A stretch of DNA of 47,312 nt, from the NCBI GenBank assembly GCA_030615365.1, contig JAUWZM010000012.1, forward strand, positions 1 through 47,312. Direction: 5' to 3'. The position numbers and the translations under genes were made by a program. The DNA is from Candidatus Aerophobota bacterium (GTDB taxonomy: Bacteria > Aerophobota > Aerophobia > Aerophobales > B3-G15). Of this stretch, positions 1-8,618 are shown one piece after another. Position 1 is the stretch's first letter, and each line of letters starts with the position of its first letter. The notes below the pieces were generated by a model that was not told the DNA's origin, ran no database searches, and saw only the letters and a program-made list of their open reading frames with translations.

Positions 1-121
1 TTTTATCTTTATTTTAACACAAATAAAGATAAAAGTCAATAAGAAATACCGAAAGATTTATATAGTTTTATCACTGAAAATCTTTCAAAAAATAGACATT
101 TTTGACTGTTAAAAAATTTTC

Positions 122-3100
122 GTGCAAAAGTTGGTTGACAAGAAACGCGCGAGCAAAAGCACCAAGGTTTCGATTGCCTTGCCGATTGGCTCAGAAGAGG
201 AACGCTCATATCCGCTGCATTGTTACCTGCCGCTGAGCGAATCCGACACAGGCTTGCCGTTTATCCTTCAGGGAGATTTCATTCCAACGGCAGACAGAAA
301 ACATATTCAGATGGATTTACTGTGGAATAAGGAGATCGTGGAAAATCTTGGAATCTTACTCGCAAAGATTATCGAAACCTGCACCAATCACGAAAAAATA
401 GCACTCGAATTTCATGAATTAATCCCCTGGGAAAAAAATATCAGTTCTTTCCTCGAAGCGTTTACAGATTCATTCAAAAGCGAAATCATCAATACGAAAT
501 TCAAATTCGGAGACTATTCGGACACAATCTGTCTGAAGGATTACATTATTTGCGATCCCGCTACAGGTTTTCTTACCAGCAAAGACCTACGTTTAGCCAA
601 CCTTAACAGGTACAGCCTCTTGTTTCTGGTTAGGAACTCAATCCTCAGAAGGTGTCTCGAATGGATTGGCGTAAGAAGACTATCGTCCAAAGGAATATTT
701 CGGATTCTTCTGAAGAAAAAGGAAAACAAGGATATTGACCCTGTATGGGTCTTTAACTGTTACTACAGCTTTGCTACCGCTAACAGTAACCAAGAGATAG
801 GTGATCATACTGTAGAACTGATGCACACTAATGAATGGATGTTGACGAACAAGAGAACTTTTTGTGTACCTCATGAGAAGTTGTATTTTAGAATGCCCAA
901 AGCTAAAAGTGAGATACAGCACATCGAGGATTTCATCGAAGTTCAATTCCTACACCCAATTTTTACAACATTCAACGGTAGCTATAAATATTCTGTAGAC
1001 AGAAGCAAAAGAGAAGCCATCAGGAGCTTTTTAATTGAGAATTTCTCCATTAAAATTCTTGAAGACGAAGGGCACCTGATTAGAAATCTTGTGGTACCTT
1101 TACTTGAATCTGAGCAGTTGTCGCGAGAAAAGAGGATTCAATATTTCACGGCGCTTCTTTTTTACCATGCTAAGCTGCGAAAGAAACTAATGAAAGATGC
1201 AGGATATAGAAGTGATTTCGAGCGAGGGAAAAAGCGATTACAGGAGATATGTAAAAATATATTTGTACCTGTAACGACTTTCAATGTCAAAACGCATAGG
1301 CAAAGCCCTGCTGGTTTAGGGCAGGTTGAGCAAGTATATCTGAGGGGAAGGAAAAATCACCCAAGCATCGCCTTCAATATATTCAATAACACGCCTGGGG
1401 TCTATTTTTTGTCCCCATCCTTTTATAAAAGAATCAGTGACCGCATTGGTTTTGATGACAGGGAGATTCTCAACGCTCTGGAGCATATTGGGATCATATC
1501 AAATCTGAAGGTGTTGGAGAATAAGTATTCCAGGGATGACGATACACCTTTTTGGGTTAGACGGGACCTCGTCAATTGGAAGCTCACCGACTATAAAGTT
1601 CCAGGTTTGGATAAACTGAATCTAACGGCATTAAGGGAAGAACCCAAAGTGATCTACGATATCTTAAAGGACCTATCGGGTAAGTATAAAGCGGAAAACA
1701 ATGGAAAAAACTTTCTAGAGGCTATCTTCACATCAAGCAGGATTTTCAAAAAGTATGATTCCAGCGTGGGCATAGTTCTCAAACGCATCGAACTCAGAGA
1801 CAGAGAAGGCAAGGAACACCATTTAAGGGATTTTGTTGTCGGAGCCAAAATCGCAGCATTAATTCCACATCATTCGCTCCTCATTCCGTTCGACACGAAA
1901 GGAATGAGGAAGTTCTTGAACGACCTGAACATGAGGGATGAGCCCACAAAAGAAGAGTTGATTGACGCCATAGAATACATGCAGAAAAAGTACGAGGGAA
2001 AGGAGAAGGATATTCCTCGTTCAGAACTTTTACGTCTTTGTGAAATTTACGAGTTTTTGTCTACTTTTGACTTTGTATCGCCAGATATATTTCTCAGGTC
2101 AGGTTATTTTCACTCGTGCTGGTTTAAGCCAAAAGAATGTTACTGGTCAGATCCAACGACACAGTTTAGAAAATGTCATGCGATAATTGGAGATTTTTAT
2201 AAAACCTTGGGAAAGGATAATCCTGAGTTATTTCAAAAATTTGGCGTAAACCCATCTCCTTCTGTGGAAGATGTTTTCAACAGATTCTCCGCGTTGAGGA
2301 AAAGAATAAACAAGGTTAAAAGCCTGCCAACATATGAAGAGATAACTGAAGTGAGATGGTATTACAAGTATTTGGCTGGGAAAGAAATCCCGCAAAAGAT
2401 GAAAACAAGGAAAATATTCCTGACAGATTCAGGGAAGATGGTTGACAGTAGCAGTATATATACCTGTCGCAACATGGAACTGCACAAGGTGTTTTCCAGA
2501 AGGTTACCAGATAAGGTAATCAATCTGAGTATAATTCAGGAATTTCCCGGTGAGTTAGAAGAAACATTCAGCATCGAAAGCATTGAGTCAAATCTTAACA
2601 TGAATTCAATTCCCCATGGGACGGAGAATAATGATTTAACTATTTTATTCAGATTGCTCTTGAAAATGGTGGCTACGTATGAATATAGTAGGGGGCGCGA
2701 TATTCATAAGCATGACGTTGCTCACTTACAAGAACTCAGTGAGAAAATTAAAGTTATCGATGTCGAGAAAATAGAAATTGAATTAGATGAAGATGGTTCT
2801 CCATTTAGAGTTGTCATAGATACGTTATTTGTTAATGATAACCTGTACCTTACCGATATCAGGGACAGCGAAAGAGTATTATCGAGAATCAGGGAGTACG
2901 CGATAAACACTATTTTCAAAGGATATTCGAACGACACAATGAATTTTGCAAAAGAATTAATGGCTGATGGGTTGGATATCGACAACATTCAGGAGTCCTT
3001 CTTTAAGCAGGGCTTCTCAAGAGACCACATCAGTCAATTCCTTGATGGGATAGAAATAATTAAGGGGCTTCAGTCTGAGGAGCGGGAAGGCGAACCTGAG

Positions 3101-3775
3101 GATACGTCTGAAATATCGGAGACGGAAAAGGAGGAAGGAAAAGAAGAAGAAGAGGAGGAGGAGAAAACTCGTGGAGAAAGAAAAGCGGAAAAAAGGGCAG
3201 ACAGATTATTCCCTCAACTTGCTAATCCCTTTGAGTACGAGGTAGGCGAGATCAGGGAATCAAAAGTCGGTGACGGCAAGGGCAAAGAAATCGGATTCAG
3301 AAAAAAACGGAAGGGGAAGGCGAAAGTGCCAGGTAGAGTACATCCTCCCCCTCCGGTGTCCAACCTTGGTGTTGAGGAGATAGGGATAGAGTTTGTTAAG
3401 ATGGCTTGCAGGGAATTGTTTGACATACAAAAAGAAAATTACATCAAAGATGTTCATAGAGATTTGAGGGAGTATGATATACTTCTTTGCTTTGGCCAAG
3501 ACAGAAAATATATTGAAATTAAAGCGTCGCTCTCAGAACCAGTGCCAGGATTAACCAGAGATCAGTTTGAGAAAGCAAAGGAGGAAAAGGAAAACTATTA
3601 TCTATTTCTCGTGGGAAATATTCAATCGAGTATAGGTGAGGTATACATTCGATACATTCAAAATCCGGCTTCACATAAACACGTACGACTTGGTGGTGCA
3701 AGATTAAAAGAAATCAATTGGGTTGATTGGGGCAACATTAAGTTTAGTAAAAAGAAAAAGGAGCTAGAAAAATGA
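122..3775 (+). CDS. Sacsin-like / DUF3883 protein lacking its N-terminal ATPase domain (probably 5'-truncated)
   Basis: The first ~80 residues (LPLSESDTGLPFILQGDF, then TADRKHIQMDLLWN) match the tail of sacsin-type HSP90-like ATPase domains, but the ATP-binding fold that should precede them is absent. An in-frame TAA lies at 110-112, the only start is a GTG at 122, and no ribosome binding site is visible. The middle (~100-980) has no motif I recognise. Residues ~985-1025 are a run of Glu/Lys, likely a charged coil. Residues ~1083-1170 look like DUF3883, with YIEIK near 1130 resembling the E-x-K of a nuclease-like core and a KENYYLFLV strand after it. Full-length relatives occur in defence islands. 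I infer a truncated remnant, or the second half of a split gene; the long intact frame argues the loss is recent or the fragment still functions. Confidence 0.6.
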   Translation: MQKLVDKKRASKSTKVSIALPIGSEEERSYPLHCYLPLSESDTGLPFILQGDFIPTADRKHIQMDLLWNKEIVENLGILLAKIIETCTNHEKIALEFHELIPWEKNISSFLEAFTDSFKSEIINTKFKFGDYSDTICLKDYIICDPATGFLTSKDLRLANLNRYSLLFLVRNSILRRCLEWIGVRRLSSKGIFRILLKKKENKDIDPVWVFNCYYSFATANSNQEIGDHTVELMHTNEWMLTNKRTFCVPHEKLYFRMPKAKSEIQHIEDFIEVQFLHPIFTTFNGSYKYSVDRSKREAIRSFLIENFSIKILEDEGHLIRNLVVPLLESEQLSREKRIQYFTALLFYHAKLRKKLMKDAGYRSDFERGKKRLQEICKNIFVPVTTFNVKTHRQSPAGLGQVEQVYLRGRKNHPSIAFNIFNNTPGVYFLSPSFYKRISDRIGFDDREILNALEHIGIISNLKVLENKYSRDDDTPFWVRRDLVNWKLTDYKVPGLDKLNLTALREEPKVIYDILKDLSGKYKAENNGKNFLEAIFTSSRIFKKYDSSVGIVLKRIELRDREGKEHHLRDFVVGAKIAALIPHHSLLIPFDTKGMRKFLNDLNMRDEPTKEELIDAIEYMQKKYEGKEKDIPRSELLRLCEIYEFLSTFDFVSPDIFLRSGYFHSCWFKPKECYWSDPTTQFRKCHAIIGDFYKTLGKDNPELFQKFGVNPSPSVEDVFNRFSALRKRINKVKSLPTYEEITEVRWYYKYLAGKEIPQKMKTRKIFLTDSGKMVDSSSIYTCRNMELHKVFSRRLPDKVINLSIIQEFPGELEETFSIESIESNLNMNSIPHGTENNDLTILFRLLLKMVATYEYSRGRDIHKHDVAHLQELSEKIKVIDVEKIEIELDEDGSPFRVVIDTLFVNDNLYLTDIRDSERVLSRIREYAINTIFKGYSNDTMNFAKELMADGLDIDNIQESFFKQGFSRDHISQFLDGIEIIKGLQSEEREGEPEDTSEISETEKEEGKEEEEEEEKTRGERKAEKRADRLFPQLANPFEYEVGEIRESKVGDGKGKEIGFRKKRKGKAKVPGRVHPPPPVSNLGVEEIGIEFVKMACRELFDIQKENYIKDVHRDLREYDILLCFGQDRKYIEIKASLSEPVPGLTRDQFEKAKEEKENYYLFLVGNIQSSIGEVYIRYIQNPASHKHVRLGGARLKEINWVDWGNIKFSKKKKELEK

Positions 3776-3955
3776 TACTTAATGCGTGGTGCTCCGAGCA
3801 GATAGAGAAATGGATAGGTTCAAGAGCAAAGATGCGCAGGGGAATGGAATGAGGAGACACACACAAAAGAGATGCCCAATGCCCAACAGACCAAAGATTT
3901 CGTCTATGACTCTGCGGAAACCTTGGTTTTCCTTGCCTCGCCTTTGGCTCGGTCA

Positions 3956-4044
3956 TATAACACGGTGCATACGGCTCGCTTTGTTGCACTCGCTCGACCC
4001 GAATTGCTCCGCTCCGCAACCTCGCATACACCGAACCCGTTATA
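3956..4044 (+). repeat. attC-like imperfect palindrome
   Basis: An 89-bp imperfect inverted repeat runs from TATAAC (3956-3961) to GTTATA (4039-4044). Inner arms are CGGTGCATAC (3963-3972) against GCATACACCG (4024-4033) and GTTGC (3983-3987) against GCAAC (4016-4020). The left arm carries extra unpaired bases. The two mismatches in the long arm become G-T wobbles on the bottom strand, so the bottom strand folds better, as in integron attC sites. The short overlapping open frames across 3786-4073 have no ribosome binding site and are not called. It ends about 30 bp before the nuclease gene at 4076. Confidence 0.45.
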
Positions 4045-4075
4045 CGCAATCGCCCTTGATTGAGGAGGTTTAAAA

Positions 4076-5092
4076 ATGTTCGGATTGCAAGAGTTGAAAA
4101 AGAAGGTTGAGGTAGAAGGGGATACAATCGTATGCCCTGTTATCGGATGTGAAGCCCGAGTTAAAAAAATGGTAAAAGGCGTTCCCAGATCATTGGATGC
4201 TTATCTTGAAAAAAGAAGAAACGATAGAGAAAGATTTGCCCAATATCTCTGCAAAGAGCACAAAATCTACATCACACGAACCACTTTTATTTATGGGGAT
4301 TTGAGAGATAATTTACTATGGTATGACATGGACAAAGATCTTCTCGATAAAATAATGGGAGTCAAGAGAGTTAGAGCACAACTGCACCACGACAATAGTG
4401 AAGATGCTGTTACTTGGAATGTTTTTAGATTTTTAGAGAGAACTAAATTGCTATCTGGATTCTTAGAAGAATTGCGCAATTCTCCAGTGAAAAACCCTGA
4501 AGTAATTTACTGGTCTTACTGGTCATATCCACAATCTCAGCAAAAGGTGTGGAATGAGCTGGAAAGGGCAAGAAAAGAATTTGAGGAAAGATCACAAAGA
4601 AGTTCCGAGCCTGATTTAATTGTTAAAAGCGATGATGCTCTCTTTTTTATTGAAGTAAAACTAACAGCCTTAAATAAAATTGATTTCAATAAAAATCATA
4701 CAGCAGAAGATAAAGCAGAAAGGGTAAGAAGATACAGTAAAGGTGATTATTTCCTGAAGCAATCTGTTGAGCATATTATAGATGCCGGTTATTATCAGTT
4801 AATGAGATTCTGGTTAATTGGATCCTGGATAGCAAATAACGAAAATCTGGATTTTTATTTGCTGAATCTTGTGAGAAAAGATGAAGAAAAGGATATAGAG
4901 TTGGAATTCGGAGAGTGTATTGAGCAAAATGAAAATAGGAAATTTATGAGAGTAACCTGGGAAGATATTTATAAATACATTTCAGCCACTGATATGTTGG
5001 GTGAAGATAAAGATAAAATATTGAGATACTTTAGGAATAAAACTATCGGATATCCTATAAATGGGGAATTACAGAAAGCATTTTCAATATAA
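4076..5092 (+). CDS. PD-(D/E)XK family restriction-endonuclease-like protein
   Basis: A GAGGAGG ribosome binding site lies 6-12 bases before the ATG. The 338-residue protein has a putative zinc site near the N-terminus (C20, C25, C59, H62). It has a PD-(D/E)XK catalytic core: EPDLIV at 178-183 and FFIEVK ending at K195, that is D180-x12-E193-x-K195. It resembles PGN_0703-like predicted nucleases, which may act in defence or DNA repair; the target is unknown. It is flanked by an attC-like palindrome upstream and half of one downstream, so it looks like a mobile gene cassette. The nuclease fold is well supported, the specific role is not. Confidence 0.7.
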   Translation: MFGLQELKKKVEVEGDTIVCPVIGCEARVKKMVKGVPRSLDAYLEKRRNDRERFAQYLCKEHKIYITRTTFIYGDLRDNLLWYDMDKDLLDKIMGVKRVRAQLHHDNSEDAVTWNVFRFLERTKLLSGFLEELRNSPVKNPEVIYWSYWSYPQSQQKVWNELERARKEFEERSQRSSEPDLIVKSDDALFFIEVKLTALNKIDFNKNHTAEDKAERVRRYSKGDYFLKQSVEHIIDAGYYQLMRFWLIGSWIANNENLDFYLLNLVRKDEEKDIELEFGECIEQNENRKFMRVTWEDIYKYISATDMLGEDKDKILRYFRNKTIGYPINGELQKAFSI

Positions 5093-5108
5093 TGACGAGC
5101 GATAGCAG

Positions 5109-5150
5109 ATAACACAGCATACACGCTTCGGGCTTACTTACGCCCTTGCC
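5109..5150 (+). repeat. Left half of an attC-like palindrome
   Basis: ATAACACAGCATACACGC resembles the left arm of the palindrome at 3956 (ATAACACGGTGCATACGGC). It is followed by a GGGC-ttactta-cGCCC hairpin. No matching GTTAT right arm is seen downstream, so the site looks truncated. It begins 17 bases after the stop of the nuclease gene, where an attC site would lie in a gene cassette. Confidence 0.35.
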
Positions 5151-5333
5151 CAAAAAATCAATTCCAAACAAAAAAGCATTTCTCATTATGAAACCGGAAC
5201 ATCAGTGAGGATTGAGAAGGAAGACTATAGAATACGCCCCCTTTTATGAGAAAGGTGGGCTTATAAAGATACATCAATAATTTGGCGAAGATTTGGGCAG
5301 CATCTTAAAAAAGTTAAATGAGGCATTGGTAGG

Positions 5334-6719
5334 ATGATAGAAAAGGAGTTTCAATTAATTCTGGAAGAGGGCGAAGGCTATAAAATAGAATTCAAGAAGT
5401 CCTTATCCAATATTGATAGAGAATTTGTCGCTTTCTCCAATACCTCAGGTGGTAGAGTATTTCTGGGGATAACCGATGGTAGGGAAATAAAAGGAGTGAA
5501 TATCACTGACAAACTCAAATCTCAACTTCAAGATATAGCAAATAATTGTCAATCACCTGTCAAAATATTTTTTGATGAGTTCAAAAGTGTATTAGTCATA
5601 CACGTAAAAGAAGGTGAGGATAAACCCTATAAGTGTTCTTCTGGTTTTTATACCAGGGCTGGTCCAAATTCCCAAAAACTCAATCGGGACGAAATTATTG
5701 AATTCTTCAAAGCCGAAGGAAAAATCAGGTTTGATGAACTGATAAACATAAAATTTGATTATGCTACACACTTTGATTTGAAAAAACTTGATAAATTTCT
5801 CAAACTTGCTGGTACTTCAAAGGTTCTGGACACTCCTTCTATACTGATGAATTTAGGAGCTGCGGAAAAACAGGAAGGCAAAGTTCTTTTTAATAATACA
5901 GGTATCCTCTTCTTCTCGGAAAACTTACAGGATATCTATTTTCATGTAGCAGTAACCTGCGCCCTTTACAAAGGAACTGAAAAGGTAGATGTTCTTGACC
6001 GCCGTGATTTTAATGCGGACATAATTGGCAATATAGATGGAGCAATGAATTTCCTCAAGCAGTATATCCCCGTAAGATATGAGATGACAGGAATGCCAAG
6101 AAGAAGGGAAATTCCCGAAGTTCCCTACGATGCTCTGAGAGAAGCAATTGTAAATGCAGTGGCACATAGGGACTACTTTGAAAAGGGGGCAAATGTGATG
6201 GTGGAGATGTTTGACAATAGAATTGAGATAACAAATCCTGGTGGACTTGTGAAGGGGTTGAAGCCAAAAGATTTTGGAAAGAAGAGTGTTTTGAGAAATC
6301 CCAATATTGCAAACCTTCTTCATAGAATTGGATATATTGAAAAGATGGGAACAGGAATTAACAAAATAAGGCATCTAATGGCTGAAGCAGGACTTCCGCA
6401 GGTGGAATTTGAATTTAATCATTTCTTTACTGCTACTTTTAAAAGACCTGAAAGGCCAAAATGGGAATTGAGAAATGTCGGTGTAAATGTCGGTGTAAAA
6501 GGAAAAAGATTGCAGAGGATTCTTAAAATTCTTGAGAGTATAAGCAGAGAAGAGCTCTTCGTTGATACACGATTAGCAGAAAACCTTGGAGTCTCATCAA
6601 GGACTATAGAAAGAGATTTGTCATTACTCAAGAAAAGGGAAATTATTGAATTCATTGGTCCACCAAAAACAGGACATTATATTCTTACTGAAAAAGGTAG
6701 AAGGTTAATCACTCAATGA
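5334..6719 (+). CDS. AlbA_2 / RecG-like transcriptional regulator with divergent HATPase and winged helix
   Basis: Three modules are visible in 461 residues. Residues ~7-125 are an AlbA_2 (Schlafen AAA_4-type) DNA-binding domain with YKIEFKKSL and FSNTSGGRVFLGI. Residues ~265-350 are the HATPase_c_4 C-terminal module common in such regulators, with REAIVNAVAHRDY, IEITNPGGL and GTGINKI. Residues ~385-458 are a winged helix with LAENLGVSSRTIERDL. Proteins of this build are often annotated as RecG-like, but there is no helicase domain here. It is probably a ligand-responsive DNA-binding protein. The ribosome binding site is weak (TAGG just before ATG). Its neighbours are defence-type genes. Confidence 0.8.
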   Translation: MIEKEFQLILEEGEGYKIEFKKSLSNIDREFVAFSNTSGGRVFLGITDGREIKGVNITDKLKSQLQDIANNCQSPVKIFFDEFKSVLVIHVKEGEDKPYKCSSGFYTRAGPNSQKLNRDEIIEFFKAEGKIRFDELINIKFDYATHFDLKKLDKFLKLAGTSKVLDTPSILMNLGAAEKQEGKVLFNNTGILFFSENLQDIYFHVAVTCALYKGTEKVDVLDRRDFNADIIGNIDGAMNFLKQYIPVRYEMTGMPRRREIPEVPYDALREAIVNAVAHRDYFEKGANVMVEMFDNRIEITNPGGLVKGLKPKDFGKKSVLRNPNIANLLHRIGYIEKMGTGINKIRHLMAEAGLPQVEFEFNHFFTATFKRPERPKWELRNVGVNVGVKGKRLQRILKILESISREELFVDTRLAENLGVSSRTIERDLSLLKKREIIEFIGPPKTGHYILTEKGRRLITQ

Positions 6720-6751
6720 GGCATTAACAATATGAAGGAGATTAAAACAAT

Positions 6752-6865
6752 TTGCCAGAACTACCTAAAGGATGGGTGTGGATAAAGATTGATAAAATTG
6801 CAGATGTAAGATTTAGAGGAAAAATAGGATTTTATGAGAGGTATCTCTATCTTACAATATTATAA
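6752..6865 (+). pseudogene. Type I restriction specificity subunit (hsdS) N-terminal fragment
   Basis: After a good AAGGAG site a TTG-started frame reads LPELPKGWVWIKIDKIADVR, the typical opening of a target-recognition domain of a type I restriction S subunit. It stops after 37 codons, whereas HsdS is normally about 400 residues. No methylase or helicase subunit lies nearby. It is a remnant left after deletion. Confidence 0.6.
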
Positions 6866-6923
6866 CATACCCAGAGCTCTCATATCATATAACCTGACAA
6901 ACCTAACCAGGTTTAGATAATCA

Positions 6924-8600
6924 TTACATCACATTTACGATAACGCTTCCCCAGATGGTTAGGATTACATTGCCGAAAGCGAAGCAGGCAGCATAGCCTA
7001 TTGCGGGGACAGTGCTATTCGATTCTTCCTTTAGGGCATTAAGTGCTGGTGTTACGGTTCCCGCACCAGTCATTGCTCCAAAAAGAAGAACGGGATTTAA
7101 TTTAAGTACTAATCTGCCAAATGCTATGCCGATGATGTGAGTCGAGAGTGTTAATATTACACCGGAAATAAAAAGCGAGCCTCCCGTCTGCTGTAAAGCG
7201 TGGATTGCTTTAGGGCCTGCAATAAGCCCTACACATGCGACAAAAAGATTTAATCCTAAATCGGTAAATATCCATTGAGCTCCGCTTGGAATCTGTCCGA
7301 AAGTAGGATGAAGGGACCTTAACCAGCCGAATATAAGACCCGATGTTAGCACTCCTCCGCCGACTCCGAGTGTTATGGGAATTCCCGCTACTTCTACCAT
7401 TAAAAAGCCGAGTAGCGTTCCTAACACGCAACCGATTCCAACCATTATGAGATCCGTCATTACGGTTGGTCTTTCAGGATACCCCAAGTACTTAACGAAT
7501 TTTTCTATGTCATCTTTTGCTCCGGCTACGCGCAAAATATCGCACCTGTGAATAATGGTATTTCTTGTAAGCGGCAGTTCGTGGCCCTGGCGCGTAATGC
7601 TTCTTAAAAAACAGCCATACCCGTGTCTTTTACTAACGTCGCCGAGTGTTTTACCAATTGCCTCTTTATTCAAAACACAGATATTGAGGATTTCTCCGAT
7701 AATATCGACTACTTTTCGGTCGTCAACTTCGGGCCCTATCACCTCATCTGCATTAAGAAACTGACCCCGGTCTCCTATTATGGCCAGTATATCGCCGGAT
7801 TGGATAACGGTATCGGGTTTAGGTACAATGACTTCCTCGCCACGCTTTATCTTATCCACGGCAACAGGCCCGGAAAACGTTGCCTCAAACTCTGATATCT
7901 TTTTACCAGCTATATTAGCATTTGTAACTTTGTATGCACGCAGATTAAGTTGCTTATACCAGTTGAAAAGTTCGGGGCCTCCTTCGTCCGTGCTGCCTGA
8001 CATCTCTTTCTCAATCTTTCTTGCTTCATCTCTAAGGTTTATTTTCATAAGTCTTGGAATTAATTTATAAAAAACAACGAGGCCGGCTGTTCCAAAAATA
8101 TAAGTAATTGCATAAGCGATTGCGACATTGCTTTCGAGCGTTGTCTTTTCTGCTGCAGATATAGCCAGGTGTTTTATGGCGCCTTCGGCTGTACCAATTA
8201 CTGCTGATTGGGTAAGCGATCCGCCGAGTAAACCTGCGGTTATACCTTTATCAAATCCGAAAAATTTCCCTAAAATAATGGCAATGGCTAACCCGACTAT
8301 GCCGACAAAAAGCGATATCCCCAGATATTTTATTCCGTCTTTTCTAAGTCCACTGAAAAACTGCGGCCCGACTTTATATCCTATTGTGAAAATAAATAAT
8401 GCAAAAGCAACTGTTTTTAATAGGGGTGACACATTAATGTTCATCTGGCCGATAACCAAAGCTGCAACAAGAACCCCTGTAGTTGAGCCAAGGTTGAAGC
8501 CGAAAAATTTGATTTTACCTACGAAATAGCCAACCGCTATTGCTAAAAATACAGCGAGTTGCGGATAATTCTGGAAAAGTTGAACTATATTGTCTATCAT
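6924..8600 (-). CDS. aspT: Aspartate:alanine antiporter family transporter (AspT-like)
   Basis: This 558-residue membrane protein has the AspT/YidE build: about five hydrophobic helices at the N-terminus, a soluble middle (~205-380) with two RCK-C/TrkA-C-like segments, and a second hydrophobic half. Glycine-rich stretches such as GLLGGSLTQSAVIGTAEGA and GAMTGAGTVTPAL are typical. AspT exchanges aspartate for alanine electrogenically. The aspartate 4-decarboxylase gene lies immediately upstream in the same orientation with a 18-bp gap, which strongly supports this substrate pair over a generic YidE protein. The start is the ATG at 8600; the upstream GA-rich stretch is a weak ribosome binding site. 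Confidence 0.85.
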   Translation of the reverse strand: MIDNIVQLFQNYPQLAVFLAIAVGYFVGKIKFFGFNLGSTTGVLVAALVIGQMNINVSPLLKTVAFALFIFTIGYKVGPQFFSGLRKDGIKYLGISLFVGIVGLAIAIILGKFFGFDKGITAGLLGGSLTQSAVIGTAEGAIKHLAISAAEKTTLESNVAIAYAITYIFGTAGLVVFYKLIPRLMKINLRDEARKIEKEMSGSTDEGGPELFNWYKQLNLRAYKVTNANIAGKKISEFEATFSGPVAVDKIKRGEEVIVPKPDTVIQSGDILAIIGDRGQFLNADEVIGPEVDDRKVVDIIGEILNICVLNKEAIGKTLGDVSKRHGYGCFLRSITRQGHELPLTRNTIIHRCDILRVAGAKDDIEKFVKYLGYPERPTVMTDLIMVGIGCVLGTLLGFLMVEVAGIPITLGVGGGVLTSGLIFGWLRSLHPTFGQIPSGAQWIFTDLGLNLFVACVGLIAGPKAIHALQQTGGSLFISGVILTLSTHIIGIAFGRLVLKLNPVLLFGAMTGAGTVTPALNALKEESNSTVPAIGYAACFAFGNVILTIWGSVIVNVM

Positions 8601-8618
8601 AACTTTCTCTTTTTTAAG

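Noticed and set aside
3786..4073. Short overlapping reading frames on both strands between the DUF3883 protein and the nuclease gene
   Set aside because: They lack ribosome binding sites, overlap the attC-like palindrome and read low-complexity sequence.
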